DNA of 64,000 bases. It comes from Morinoia aosen (Eukaryota > Arthropoda > Malacostraca > Amphipoda > Talitridae). Under the pieces are notes generated by a model, which ran no database searches, was not told the origin of the DNA, and saw nothing but the letters and a program-made list of their open reading frames with translations. The translations under genes were made by a program, and so were the position numbers. The stretch is taken from assembly GCA_030386875.1 (NCBI GenBank), contig CM059567.1, positions 84,685,130-84,749,129 on the forward strand, in the 5' to 3' direction. The stretch's first letter is position 1, and the number at the start of each line of letters is the position of its first letter. Shown here piece by piece: positions 25,901-38,042 of the stretch.

Positions 25901-27229
25901 CTTGCTTAATCCACTTTTCAACACCTAACTTGTACGTTACTATAAAAAATCACTCATCTAAAAACTTTTTCCTTCTGTATGTTGAATTTCACTTCAGACA
26001 AACTAGCATTTCCCCTTAATCACATCAAAATCTAACCTAACCCTACACCGAGATTTCACCGGACTAACAATATCGATCGCACAACTTCTCTTCATTGACC
26101 CAAGATGACAACTGAAGTTAACCGGCGATCGGATAGGGGCTGCGGCATCGAAACTTAAAAATTTACTGCTTGTGTTCATTCGTCGTTCGTAACCAGTGTA
26201 ATCGAAGCAAAGGAAGCACAATTTGGAGTATTTAATGAAAATTTATATTGTAGATTCATGGTTGATTTTCATTTATGGTATTAAAGGGATCCATCACCGA
26301 AATGCCAGTTAAAAACTTTTAATTTATTTGAAAAAATTAAGGAATGATGACCGATGGACGACCTGGTTCACTGCCGCTGTTTATCGTACCAAGAACCCAT
26401 GTTGTCATACTACTTCCACAGTCACAATATTTTCATAACATTTTCGTTAAATTTCAATTAAAGTGTCAATATTGATAAATATGTATATCCTGAACAATTG
26501 GTAACAGCAACAAACTACCACAAGGGATTTTTTTTAAAATTGCACATTTTACCCTTAATGGAATGAGTACGTATATCAGGGCGAATGTTTTTAAAGATGT
26601 CATTAAGGGAATCAATCAATTCGTCATAATATGAAATTTTCATCATTGTATTATAAAAACTACGATCAAATAAAAGAATATGCTGAATATGATTCACTTC
26701 TTGATCCCAAGACCCTACCCTTTGAGCCATAAACGTTTAAAAGTTTTGTTTGTATAATAAATAGTTCATTACTCGTTATGAAGAATCAATGAAGTGTATA
26801 AAATAAAGTGTAACTACGATGTGTCCACATTACTTAAAATAAACCAGGAAATCATTCACAAATATTGTATTCATTTTATATGCCCTCAGGCGGTTCGTTC
26901 AATTAATGCATAACCATGTGGCGAATTTTTAGCATATTTCTTATTTTCACCACTTGGGCTACTTCGCAAAGAAGTATTGTAAATTAAATTACTTTTCTAT
27001 GTTCTATTAGTGGTGCCTGTGACAGACGCAGTGATTATTTTGGCATAGATGAAAAAATTATTTTCTGTTTTTTAATAACACACTCTCTTGCATATAAGAA
27101 TAAAAAACCATTGACAATAGAAACAAGCATGAACATGACTATATGTAATTCAAAAAGAATATAGAATATAGAATAAGTTCATTATTCTATATGTAATTCA
27201 ATATTAGAATGAACTTCAGTTGACCATTA
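22968..27229. other. Large noncoding interior, upstream of the transposase gene
   Basis: About 4.3 kb with no long open frame. It should include the transposase promoter. Short divergent frames at 25,439-25,672 (minus) and 25,671-25,928 (plus, with a CSICYDF pair of cysteines) and at 26,515-26,730 (minus) could be exons of a second element gene. CACTA elements often carry one, but none is recognisable. Confidence 0.35.
24280..24377 (+). repeat. 42-bp tandem repeat, about 2.3 copies
   Basis: The unit has the form TATACTGCCTATGGTCTAAC followed by GCACACTGCCTGC and CGACTCACG; copies differ at many places. The ACTGCCTGCAG word is similar in character to the subterminal motif of the surrounding element, so it may be an internal binding-site array (inference). 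Confidence 0.7.
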
Positions 27230-27395
27230 GCGGCTCAACGCAGTGAGTGCTGCGGTAACGCGCGTGTAGTTTTCACTGCGCTGAACTACTAGCGGCCACA
27301 ATTGATTTGCTGCAGCGACAACTACTGGAGAGAGGTGCTGCGCTGAACCTGCCCTATATCCACTTACTGCGCCGAACTGCAGTAAACCATTCGAG
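27230..27395 (-). repeat. Right subterminal repeat zone
   Basis: GC-rich island with repeated GCGCAGT, GCTGCAG, CGCAGT and AGCGGC words in both orientations, matching the character of the left zone. Confidence 0.7.
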
Positions 27396-27419
27396 ACACT
27401 GCGCCGATTTTTAACTGGG
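27396..27419 (-). repeat. Right terminal inverted repeat of the CACTA-like element
   Basis: Reading inward on the minus strand it starts CCCAGTTAAAAATCGGCGCA and continues GTGT. It pairs with 19,286-19,309. Confidence 0.85.
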
Positions 27420-28466
27420 AAAAATGCCTTATTCAAAGCTAGCTAAGACTCTCGCCGTGTACAAAGAGGGCTCTAAATAATAGAAGCAGAACTATGCCGA
27501 AATGTCCCACGGAAAGAAGCACAGAATACCTGGATGTGTTTTGATGGAATTTGATTTCATACACTTGTAAGACCTTCAAAGTGGCATGGTTTGGGAAAAA
27601 TATTACGTTCTATATTCTCTGTGCATCTTGAACCATTTCCCGAGTTGTTGAAAGGGAAAATAAATTTAATGTATTTGAAACGACACCATGATAGGAAAAT
27701 GTAAAACGCCCTTTATGCCTGAATGTATTTGAACCCTGGTTCAAGGAATTTAAATTGGCTTTTAATTAATGGTTGTATGGAGAGAGCTTCTGAATAAAAA
27801 ACAATTAGTGTCAGCAGTTATTTTACAAAGGTAGCTTCATAACTGGAGTAGGTATTTTATAATATATTGTCTAACAAACAAAATTATTCAATTAAAGAAT
27901 GCAGAATTCAACAAAAACACACGTATAAATGATGCTCATACAGCTTAGATGGACCAGCCCAAATTTGCTGGTCCACAAATTAATGGTAGACTGGCAAACT
28001 CGCCTCAACAATGAAAAGCATCTTCAGTGTTTGGGATGCTCCCGTGATGCTCTCACCCGCAACCTCTACGTGATGAGTGCAAATTTTGTTTCTACTCGCA
28101 ATCATTTCAGTGTTTTACTTCTATTTTTTATTACAAGATTTAAAAAAAAATTCTCTTGAGGCAGGTATTTAGGTAATTACCACTGCAGGAAGGAAAATTT
28201 GTGGTATGAATATGGAAAACTTCTTATTCCTGGCGACCGAGCTATGCTGAAGTGCTACTGGGGGTTGAACGTTAAAACATTTCTGAAGCAATTTTAATTT
28301 CACTAATATAAACATTCATTAAGCCACTGTTCTATACGAACGAGCAGTTAAGCCAATCCCCCTTCATCGACCTTGGTCGGCAAAACTTCATTCCCACACA
28401 TACGTAATAAAGTTCCGTTAGAAAATGAAATTATTTCATAGTTTTAACTTTATTTTTTTGATGTTC
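27420..28466. other. Unidentified DNA
   Basis: AT-rich, no gene or known repeat recognised. Confidence 0.45.
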
Positions 28467-29046
28467 TCAGCTGCTCTTATAGCATTCGAACGCAAGAACA
28501 GCTCTGACCTTCAAATTCTCAGAGAGAAATGAAGGTGAAAGCACTGCAATAAATCGAGTATTGGTTGAATTTGAAAGAAGTATTTTGCAGGTTGCATTCG
28601 AACCGTGACAAGTTCGCCTGAGGATGCAGAAGCTAGTCGGCTTGCCGAGGAGGGATGGTCCTAAGCCCCTTAAGGGACGCGAGATGATTGGTTGTTTGCT
28701 GGAAGGCTCAGCGGAAATTGCACCCAACGCAACACAATCGCTGGGAGATAAACTTGTGACGGCACGACTTAGTCAATGCTGGCGGCAATACTTTCGGAGC
28801 CCTTGCAAGAGATTTCCCCCATCTTCTTGCACGTGGGCTTTCAATGCATCTACGAGTACATGCATTTCTGGCCAAGTTTCCATAAGCCTCACATGGCAAA
28901 GGTGTTCTGGGGGCAATGCGAGGAAGTGCTCTCAACCCTTCAACTTTGACGTTTTTGACAGTGACAGCTTCCAGCGGTCGATAACTAGTTGTATCACATG
29001 ACTGGTGTTTGTTAGATGGAATAAGCCTTATATGTAAGAAATACAC
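28467..29046 (-). other. GC-rich coding-like island, identity unknown
   Basis: This block is clearly GC-richer than its surroundings and has long overlapping open frames on both strands. On the minus strand one frame (28,875 down to about 28,790, around METWPEMHVLVDALK and NLLQGLRKYC) has amino-acid composition like a real protein. Two further minus frames (28,467-28,727 and 28,708-29,046) overlap it, and a plus frame spans 28,624-29,001. I recognise no domain. It may be a processed pseudogene or a piece of an unknown element with a frameshift. Confidence 0.3.
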
Positions 29047-29614
29047 TCATTGTTCAATTTCCAGTGGTTGAATCGATTCAGTTTCACAAAAAAAATCAGG
29101 TTTTGCTAAGAATTTCCATTGGATGAAATTCTGTATCTAACGTTACACCCTCATGTACAGAATTCACAGCTAAACCATTGTGTGATAGTAATCGTCGTAT
29201 GGCGGTAATTTTAGATAGATTCCGAAGTTTTACCCACCAGGTATAAGTAACAAAATAATATTTTGTGCAATTTTCTACAACTACTTTCAAGAATAGTTAA
29301 ATTTAGATAACGTTTCCTCATTTGTTAGCAGTGCTAGCGGAAACTTCTAGTGAGCAACGTTTCTCACACCTGCTATGATCTTGTAGTTAGTTTTTTAAAT
29401 GACAGAGCTAGGGTTCGACTTCGTGTCTCCTTGCTTACTTCATGTAATGGCTCTGTCTCTCTCCTATTCAATATTATCACAAATAATAATAAATTTTACT
29501 GACACCTCAGAGGTTCTCGTTACTCACCTCTGTCGTGGGCTTGCTTTTAGACCACATCTAACTCCTGTTCAATATAAAAATATTATATAAGTGGAATTAG
29601 CTTTTGTTTTTCAG
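29047..29614. other. Unidentified DNA
   Basis: No supported gene. It ends in a good splice-acceptor-like tract (CTTTTGTTTTTCAG, ending at 29,614). Confidence 0.4.
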
Positions 29615-29797
29615 CAATTTCCGATGCTACCAATTGTTTTCACGCAGATGTTTACGTTACTGTTGTGTGCAAAAGTAGGAACACTAAAGCGTCAATGGCT
29701 ACGAGAAGAAGCTACTACCATTTTGGTAAAACACATTGAGATTATTCTCACCGAAATAACTAGTGAAATCCTAATCAACATATGCCCTTCACCATGA
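29615..29797 (+). CDS. Candidate terminal exon, unknown gene
   Basis: A strong pyrimidine tract and CAG end at 29,614. From there an open frame of 60 codons runs to TGA at 29,797. Its middle (KRQWLREEATTILVKH, then IEIILTEITSEILIN) is amphipathic and helical in character rather than AT-driven noise. No domain is recognised. If real, this is the last exon of a host gene with a long upstream intron. A chance frame after a chance acceptor is the alternative. Confidence 0.25.
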   Translation, partial: QFPMLPIVFTQMFTLLLCAKVGTLKRQWLREEATTILVKHIEIILTEITSEILINICPSP

Positions 29798-32700
29798 GCT
29801 AAAGGCGTAATTCACGTGATGAAGAATATTAATTAATTGTCGACTTTAAAAGCTGGGCTTGTGTGAGAAAAATTAAATTTATAGTGATTTATCCATGAAT
29901 CACTGCAAGCAATAGTCATGTTCTATATACATTTTAAGTAAAACAGAGATAAATGACAGGGATAGAAATTATTTATTGTCAGAGAATGAGTTGGAACCTT
30001 GTCACGACTTGGACAGGTGAAGCAAAATCTTTATTAATAGCGAGCAACTGGCGAAAATTTAGAATGTGTTGCAATGAAAATATTAAGTTAATGCATTATT
30101 TATTGAATTATTCACTGTTTATAGAATAAAAAATATACTCTTAGAATTCTTTGGGCAAGTTTCCCACCCTCGAGAAAAAACGAGGGGAAATATATCCGAA
30201 AAACACCTCACTCATTTTAGTGCTCCACGTGATGAATAATTTCGAACAGTTGGAAAAAAAATTATATTTTTACTAAATACTTACACCAAACTAAAATAAT
30301 GTATGTGTATATTCTTTCGTGAAAATAGCAGGGATTAAACCGGCAATTTCGATTTTTACATTGTTAGTTCCCAAATAAAATGTCATTACCAATCCAGATA
30401 AGCTCACAATCTCTCTAATCAAAATTTGGTGGTACAAGTTCGAGAAAATTCAACGTAATTTAGAATAGGAGCGGTCTGCAGGGCTCCGTCACCGGATTCA
30501 CCTAAGCCGCCACTCGGCCAGATTGGACGGCGTTGAGCTTCGAGAAGGTAAACCGGCGGTGAAATCTGCAATCAAAACCTGAGTGCTGGTCTTACATTGG
30601 CGCGCTATACCCGAGGCCGAGTGCTTTAATAATTACTTGATTTTGAATTGAGATTCTGACTCTTATGCTGGATTCAACACTCAAACAAAGAAAGGGAAAT
30701 AGGAAAAATTTTCTTGTTTTCTCAGAAGAAATATTGAATATTACGGGCATAATGGCAGTATTCGTTAGTAAAAATATTAAATATGAAGAGTAATCCTTGT
30801 ACACTAAAACGCCCGGTGTATCCATAAATATGTTCAGAAGTAAATAAGCAAATAAATAAATAATTAAATAAACAAATAGAAATATGTTTTCTAGTGCGTA
30901 ATTTCTCCTATGTGATTGCAATGGGAATCTCATTGAACACGTTAAATTTGAGGAGAATTTTTAGCACTTAGTATGTTGCTGAACCATCTACATTGAATAC
31001 ACAGCTTTCATACATATGGTTCATTACTGCACTGATGACGGGCTCGTGAGATAGTACTGTAAGACCCAAATTGAAAACCGAGAAAAGTATAGTGCAGCAA
31101 AAAGAAATTTTAGATCAACGTTACTTTGAAATTTGGATACCATCATTCATCATAAATAGGTTCTTCCGTCAATGCAGTTTACATTCGATTGATCCAGAGT
31201 TTCATAGTAATAAATAATGATATGTACACAGTTTTTGCTTGGTTGGTTGGTCCGTCTCTCTTTCACGCTCTTAAAGGATGCTTGTAATGACCTTATATGT
31301 GATAGTTTCACCAGTGCACAATTACAAGAACATTTTAATCGCGGGACTATTAGGATGGATATATTTGTTCGTCAGGCCCATATGGAAGGCTTTTCGAAGG
31401 AAAAAATTGAGTCCTGTAATTTTTGACGGGTCTTGTACTCTAGTTTTATTATCAATTGGCAAAATGACACACCAAAGGATTTTTTCTCTCCTCTGGGAAA
31501 GGTCTCCAAAAATTCAGATCATGAACCATTCGATGTTTATGCTTCATTGTACATGCTAGTCTTGAGCTCTACCGTCTACATTGATTTTAATGAACGAAAA
31601 AACTCATTTCTTCTAATTTTCAGCTAAATTTCAGATTCATCATTATACAAAAGATGCTATTTTTAGAACTCCTTTTCCTCTTCGCCCTCGGAATTACAAG
31701 ATAATAAAAAGAACACTTCAATGTTCATATGAACTGAAAGGAAAAATTAATTCATGAACTTCTTAATAGTAAAACAGCTTTAAAACATCAACAGTTAAGT
31801 TAAATGACATGAGAGGAACTCAACCGGACGCATAATACAATTAAAAATCATTAATTAATTAATTTGTGCATCGGCCTGATCCAGATATGGTGAGGATGGA
31901 AAATGTGAAACACAGATATTAACTACATAAATTGATACAATTTTCTGACGTGTGGTATAATGAGCAGACAAATTTTATTCTGAACCTGAATTGGTGCCTA
32001 TAGATAATGATCCTTTTTATGACAAACTAGCGTACATGGAATTTCATAAAGAGTCGGCGTTCGATAATGTTCGATAAAGCACTCGGTTAGTTTCGTCGGA
32101 TAGGTGAAGATACAGTGTAAGCGTTATCCTGCATTCTTATTTACGAACACGAAGAACAATTTCGAAGCGTAAGCATCTACGCTTGTGATCTTCACTTCGT
32201 AAACTACTTTGTGAACTGTGACTTAGATTTATGGAATTTCGTGAAAAGCGTATAGGTTTCATTCGATGTGATCATAGAATTTCTTTTAGGTAGCACTGCT
32301 ATGATGCATCTTATTGTCGTATTTTCCATGTACGCTTCGATTAGTCATATAACTAACCTGTGAAATTATGGAGTGAAGATTTGCCGTTACGTTATGGATA
32401 ATTCAAAGCTTCTCCATAGTATTCTGAACTTTGATTTCTTTCTCGTAATAAGTATATATTGTTTGTTTTAGATCGATCATTACCAAGAAACTCAATAATT
32501 TGAAACTATTATCTTATCTTGTCAAATTACTAATACATTATTGGCGTTCACTGGGGTTTACTGTGTAGGTGCACTGCGTTTTGTTTTGCTATGATGCAGA
32601 GAGCTGAAATTGTGGCCCTCGATTGGACTGTGTGCTACATCGACGTGACAATAAACGTTGGAGCGCCCTCGTTTGTCTTTCTATCGATTAGTATCAGATT

Positions 32701-33848
32701 ATTGAAAAACACTTGGTGAAGGATCTTGAAATTTGGGCCTTCATACAACATTCCATTGTAACTCGATTACCTCTTGAATTTTCGAATTCGGACATGGAGA
32801 CCTAATAGCTATACAGATCATGATAACAGACATGATGAGAGACGCTCATCAAACACAATTCTTACCGCTCCAAAAAGTAGCTTCGATGGTGACGGAGATA
32901 TACGATATTTACACATTTAGAAAATATTGCACAACTATTCATAAAATAGAGTATGAGCAATACTTGTGCTGACGCCAATAAAATATTAACACGGGCAAAT
33001 GACGCAGTAGTTAGTCTTGAATGATCTGTTTGGCTACCACTTGATTTGCGACAGCTTTTCGTGCAGCAAACTTTAATGAGTTTTTAAATGACTGATATTT
33101 TGAAGTAAATATTTTCTGTCCCTACATTTAAATGTAATCAAATAATTCATGCATAATTAAGGTAGAAAACCTATGTCTGATAGCCTTTGCCTAATTACTC
33201 GCAAACTGTAGAACTGTGGCGAGATCACGCTAAATTTAATACTGATCAAGGAAGATGTTCTAAGACGTCCTAAAGCTTCCTGCTGAAGATCGCCAAGTTA
33301 GACAGCGTGTGCGGTTGCCACAGTATCTTAAAATTAGAGTATGATGATAAATAAAAGCCACAATGTTTATCCGGGCTAGTAAAATGCTATATTTTGATCG
33401 GTAACTGTGATTCTGTTAAGGCTTTAAATTGCAAAGTGGTGAAAAAGTAGCAAGAAAGAATTGATAGGAAAGTAAAGTCTGAAAATTTGAAACAATTTTC
33501 AGTACACGACTAAATTTTGAGTGGAAGTTTTCCTGCTTATCAATAATCAGTGATTCAAATGCAGTGTTTGAATCTATCGTTTGTGCTAAAGACTATTTTA
33601 ACAGCTACCAAAACTATTCTATGAATATAATTTTGAAAATATAAAACTGTTGCACCATCCTGCTATGCAAGTTACTCATAATGTTGATATTTTTTCACAC
33701 ACGCACAGAGAGAGAGAGAGAGAAGGCAGTTTCACCTACATAATTGTGCAGAAAGGCAATCGAAAAGGGAATGCCGCAGGTACTCTGAATTACTTTGGAA
33801 CTCTTCAGTCCAGTTTGAACTAAATGGCTTTCATCGGTAGGTAGGTTC
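29798..33848. other. Unidentified AT-rich DNA
   Basis: No gene is supported. A GC-rich patch at about 30,465-30,610 was checked for tRNA or SINE promoter boxes and none was convincing. Plus-strand frames at 31,217-31,627 overlap each other and look like chance frames. A (GA)n microsatellite lies at about 33,707-33,723. Confidence 0.45.
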
Positions 33849-34735
33849 TTGTTCACCCTCAACTCCATGCCATTTGCAACAAGACATGCTTACGGTTCAG
33901 AACTTCGTCATACCAACTTCTGCCTCAGATCACAGCAGTGTTCAGCCATTGACGACGTACATAATCTTTCAAACTTTCCACAAACTAAGAATCAACTTCG
34001 CGTCCTAGGACATGGGTTGTCTTTTGCGTTGCCGCCCTGAAACAGATAAACTTTGGATATGGTCATAGATGATGCCCTGATGAGGAATTCTGACTTTCGG
34101 AGAGTTATAACTCCAAATTTAGATGAGATTGCTGTTCTGAAGTTAAACCTCTCTTAAGGTTTTTCAACTGTACTGAAGGAATAACGTGCAAATACTGGGA
34201 TTGAAGTAGTGCTAGTTGACAAAGGGAGCAAAAAATGTTGTTTTGAACTTGGTTGATTCCCATTTTAAAGTGTTATAACCTCATAAAGGCAGGGGAACAA
34301 ACGAACAGCTTGCAAAACATCCACTAAGCTCAGTTAATTCAAATTTTAATTCGGAATTTAAAGTAATAATACAATGCTACAAAATCTCCGAACGATATCT
34401 TCATACTCACCATTCACTTCTTCATTTATATGGCATTTCAAAAATACACGAGCCCAATTGGTCCTCTGCGAGACTAAAATATTCTAATAGTCGGTCTTGT
34501 CACTTATACTTTGGCTCAACACTTGGTAGATGTAAAGAATTACCGTCTACTCTTCGCATTGTGTCTCCATCCCACCTCAAAAGCAGTTGCGATTTCTGTT
34601 GTGTACAAACTTAGAATAATACTAAATGAAAATACCATTCTCAATTATAATCTTATGCGCTTGGACGTGACTCCATTATTCAGCTGTGTTCCACTTCTTG
34701 ATGTTCTGAATTTCATAAATAGAAAATAGGCTAAG
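33849..34735 (+). pseudogene. Penelope-like element relic: N-terminal region and start of RT
   Basis: Penelope-like elements copy themselves by target-primed reverse transcription with an unusual RT. Several blocks of that protein can be read in order on the plus strand, in more than one frame. They are NLSNFPQTKNQLRVLGHGLSF (by position, ending FALPP at about 34,035), VVLVDKGSK near 34,210 (family form: PADKG), an IYMAFQKYTSPIGPLR-like block near 34,430 (family: YGLPKIHKP-PLRPI), TLAQHLV at 34,510, and RLDVTPLFSCVP near 34,660, which carries the first catalytic D. Frame changes and stops show it is dead. The later RT motifs and the GIY-YIG domain are not found downstream. Confidence 0.8.
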
Positions 34736-35976
34736 GGTCTCTTCAATTTTTTAATTCACGGAGCTCCATCTTTTGACTTAATTCCGCTTCTCAGTGTAGC
34801 GCAAGCCTTCCTACTCACTCAGGTGAGAACCTTCATTACCTCTCCTAGCTGGCCGCCAGAGGGAGGGATATTTTGGGTAATTTGCTCTCATGTAGGGTTT
34901 ATCGTGTAGGTAACTTCCATTAATTAACCTGGCAATTATATTGAAATATGATTGTGTGGTTTTGCAAGGCATTCTGCCATGATTTCATTACACATTTTAT
35001 TCCATAGTCATTTCCATTTTATCTTTATGTGGCTCTTTACTTTTCCACCTTCAATTCCTTTGTTGACCTTTCTTGGTCTGTCTCTCCTCAGCCTGTTTAC
35101 AACTACCTCGCATTTCGTCAATGTCCTCTCTAGCCCAGAAATATTCATACCTTCTCTCACCTGTTTCTGGACTACGCAACACAGCAATGACGTCACAGTA
35201 GTTGTCACGATTTAGGTATAAATCTTTAAAGGAACCAGATGAAGTATAATTAGGTAGCTCCTCATATTCTTGTCACCCGAACTTTTTTCTCTTTGTGTCT
35301 TTACGTAGGAAATGTAAGCATATTATATGGTGTATGAAGAAAGACAAAGACGCAATGTTCGAAATTATTCGTGATTAGTATTTTTTTAGACTGACGTATT
35401 GAGTTTAGTATTATTTTGATATCTGTCCACATGTTTTCTTCTTGATTTTTGATTGAATTACCTTTACCTCTTCAAGGCATCCACGTCGACCTTGCTGCCT
35501 TGTTTTGCTGCTTACTAAATTGTTTTTCAATTTCTTTCTTTCTCCTTTTTATCGAATGCTCATACCGAACTTGCTGCTCAGACTTAACTCGTGTATGTGT
35601 TTCTGAATCTGGAAACAATTTAGATAGTCAAGATTTTTTAAATTCCATAAATAACTTCACTGTCACTTCGTTTTTAAATCCATTTCGTCCTTGCTACATC
35701 TTATAAGTGTTATATGCGGAAACCACTGGTACGACAGCCTTGTAACTACATTATTTGCCATTTATGATCCCTAATGTTCCTGCTCATGGACTGAATTTGC
35801 GCTCTCCTTATGAAATCATACTAGGTTTTAAACAATTTAGACTAATAATCTGTGTGTTTTTAGTTTCTCTTTTTTTTTTTTAATTTAATTCTAAGTAGGA
35901 ATGTCCTTATTTTTACCTTGATCCTGTAGTTTTTATCATTTTTATTTTTACGTTACATTTTACTTACTGTCTCTTA
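34736..35976. other. Unidentified DNA upstream of the LINE
   Basis: It may include the 5' untranslated region of the LINE that follows (a T-rich stretch at 35,860-35,885 and AT-rich leader). No ORF1-like protein of LINE type (zinc knuckles or coiled coil) was seen. The frames at 34,952-35,215 and 35,449-35,706 are unassigned. Confidence 0.4.
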
Positions 35977-37506
35977 ATGCTAATGACTGACCATGTTGAC
36001 ATTTTCGACAATATTGATCCAGATCTCAATCATTTTAATAGACTGCACCCAAACCTAAATGAAACTGAAAACTGTAAATACCTAAATATTAAAAAATTCA
36101 ATGAATCGATGAGGAAGACCTGTAACGATTTTTCTCTATTATGTTGGAACTGTAGATCCATTTATCCGAAAATAGATGAAATATCTTGTACTATCACTGA
36201 GCTGAACAGCAATTTTGATGTTCTCAGTTTCACAGAAAGTTGGCTAGACGACTCATCTAAAGACCTGCTTCAAATTCAAAACTATTATAGCCATCATTCA
36301 CTCCGTAGTAACAAACGTGGTGGTGGCATCAGTACGTACATATCTAAACATATATCTTCGAAAGTCATTTTAAGTGCAACTATGAATCGTGAACATATTG
36401 AGACTTTATTTATAGAACTAACGAAAAATGATAAACGGATTGTGCTTGGGACAGTATATAGACCCCCAACAGCTTGTAACGTCTCTTTCCTGAACGAGCT
36501 TCAAAGCATTATATCTCAGTTCAACAAGTCTCTATATAATGACATAATAATCTGCGGGGATTTCAACTACGATCTTCTACAATATGATAGCTGTGAGCAA
36601 ATCTCAAACTTCATAAATGTTTTTCGGTCTAGCTCCTTCCTTCCAATCATCACGAAACCTACACGTGTTGCTTCTGAATCGGCTACGTTACTCGATAATA
36701 TTTTTATGTTAGATCCGACTGATTTTCTTACCGGAATAATAATTTCTGACTTATCTGACCATTTCCCGGTGTTTCTCATCAAGAAAAATGTCTATAATCC
36801 TTGTTCCAGCCCACATGCTGATACTTATTCATTTCGTTGTGTAAACGAATACAACTTGGGAACAATGCGAACTGTTCTAGAAGAATTAATGCCATCATTA
36901 GACGTCTATGAACGGGAAAATAATGCGATTAACATTGATGAAGCAATACTAAATTTAACTGAAATTATAACGACCGCATATAACCAGTGTTGTCCAATAA
37001 TCACCCGCACAATTACGTCGAAAAATAGACAAAAGCCCTGGATTACTGAAGATATCGTGATCAATATAAAGAAACGTCAAGCGTACCTAGCCTTACTATA
37101 CGAAGGGCGAATATCTAAAGTAACGTATAACAAATTCAGGAATCATGTGACAAATCAAATACGAACCTCAAAACGAGACTACTTCACGCGCAAATTTACT
37201 GAATACAAAACTGATATTAAAAAAACTTGGCGCCTGCTTAATTCATGCTATAAACCGAATAATAATACTACGAAAATAATTGAGTCCGTCGTTCACGAAA
37301 ATGTAAAATACCACGAGAAAAAAGATATTGCAACTGTGTTTAACAACTTTTTTGTGAACATAGGAAAAAATATAGCCGATAGTGTCTTCAGTGAACCCAG
37401 AGACCACTTGCAATACATGGACCATGTCCGTGAACCTAACTCTTTCTTTTTCACGCCAACTAATCCCTCCGATGTAATTACGTGCATAAACAACTTGAAA
37501 AAATAA
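35977..37506 (+). pseudogene. LINE ORF2, endonuclease part (APE-type)
   Basis: The APE-type endonuclease nicks the target DNA to prime reverse transcription. Active-site landmarks are visible: N58 in CWNCRS, E87 in TESWL, YRPP at 161-164, GDFN at 194-197, TLLDNIF near 238 and SDHFPVF at 260-266. Residues 270-509 form the linker to the RT, including QKPWITEDIVINIKKRQ and the KRDYFTRKF block. The frame ends early at 37,506 because of a one-base slip in a run of A; the RT goes on in the next frame. The start ATG at 35,977 agrees with the family's usual N terminus. Confidence 0.88.
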
Positions 37507-37516
37507 ATCAAGTGGA

Positions 37517-38035
37517 TTGAAAAAATTTTCGGCTAAAGTTCTTAAGGCTATAGCTGATATAATAGCACCGTGCATATCTTATATTGTCAACCAATCCCTT
37601 TCTCAAGGTATCTTCCCCAACTCTTTCAAAATTGCGAAAGTCACCCCTATTTTTAAAAATGGTGATAAAAACTGCATTAACAATTATAGACCTATCTCTG
37701 TACGACCAATTATTAGCAAAATATTCGAGAAAATTGTGTATAAAAAAGTGTATTCGTATTTTGAACAAAAATCTTTCCTCTACGACAAACAATACGGTTT
37801 TCGTTCTAAGAAATCTACGACACAAGCTGTATTAAATCATTTGCAATACCTTTATTCTAATATAGATGAAGGAAAGCTTGTTTTCTCCGTATTTCTTGAC
37901 TTTCGAAAAGCATTCGATTGTGTGGACCATAACGTATTACTCTCGAAACTACATTGTTATGGCATTCGAGGGGCTGCCCATGATTGGTTTAGATCATACT
38001 TAGCAAATCGGAAACAATACGTTGTAATACGTTAA
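37517..38035 (+). pseudogene. LINE ORF2, reverse-transcriptase part (5' half)
   Basis: It encodes the RT fingers and palm up to motif A: FKIAKVTPIFKNGDKN, YRPISV, KIFEKIVYKKV, YGFRSKKSTTQAV and FLDFRKAFDCVDH, whose D is the first catalytic acid. It stops after QYVVIR. The expected PQGSVLGPLLF and YADD motifs that hold the other two catalytic acids are missing, which fits a deletion of about 100 codons. This copy cannot make a working enzyme. The decayed copy at 57.5-59.0 kb still shows both motifs. Confidence 0.88.
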
Positions 38036-38042
38036 GGTTTCA

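Larger units (their letters stand above)
19286..27419 (-). mobile_element. 8.1-kb EnSpm/CACTA-like DNA transposon
   Basis: The ends are inverted repeats: CCCAATTAAAAATCGGCGCA at the left and CCCAGTTAAAAATCGGCGCA reading in from the right, with one difference over about 24 bases (through CAGTGT). Inside each end lies a GC-rich subterminal zone (19,310-19,590 and 27,230-27,395) full of short GCGCAG, CTGCAGT and GCGCAGT words in both orientations, as CACTA elements use for transposase binding. The interior holds one intact Tnp2-like transposase gene on the minus strand. The flanks read GAA/AAA (or AA/AA), compatible with a 2-3 bp target duplication but not convincing. The terminal bases are CCCA rather than the usual CACT, so the exact lineage is open. 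Confidence 0.78.

Noticed and set aside
30465-30610. GC-rich patch tested as tRNA gene or tRNA-derived SINE
   Set aside because: No credible A and B boxes and no cloverleaf fold.
31217-31627. Three overlapping plus-strand frames
   Set aside because: Different frames of the same DNA, no motif in any of them.
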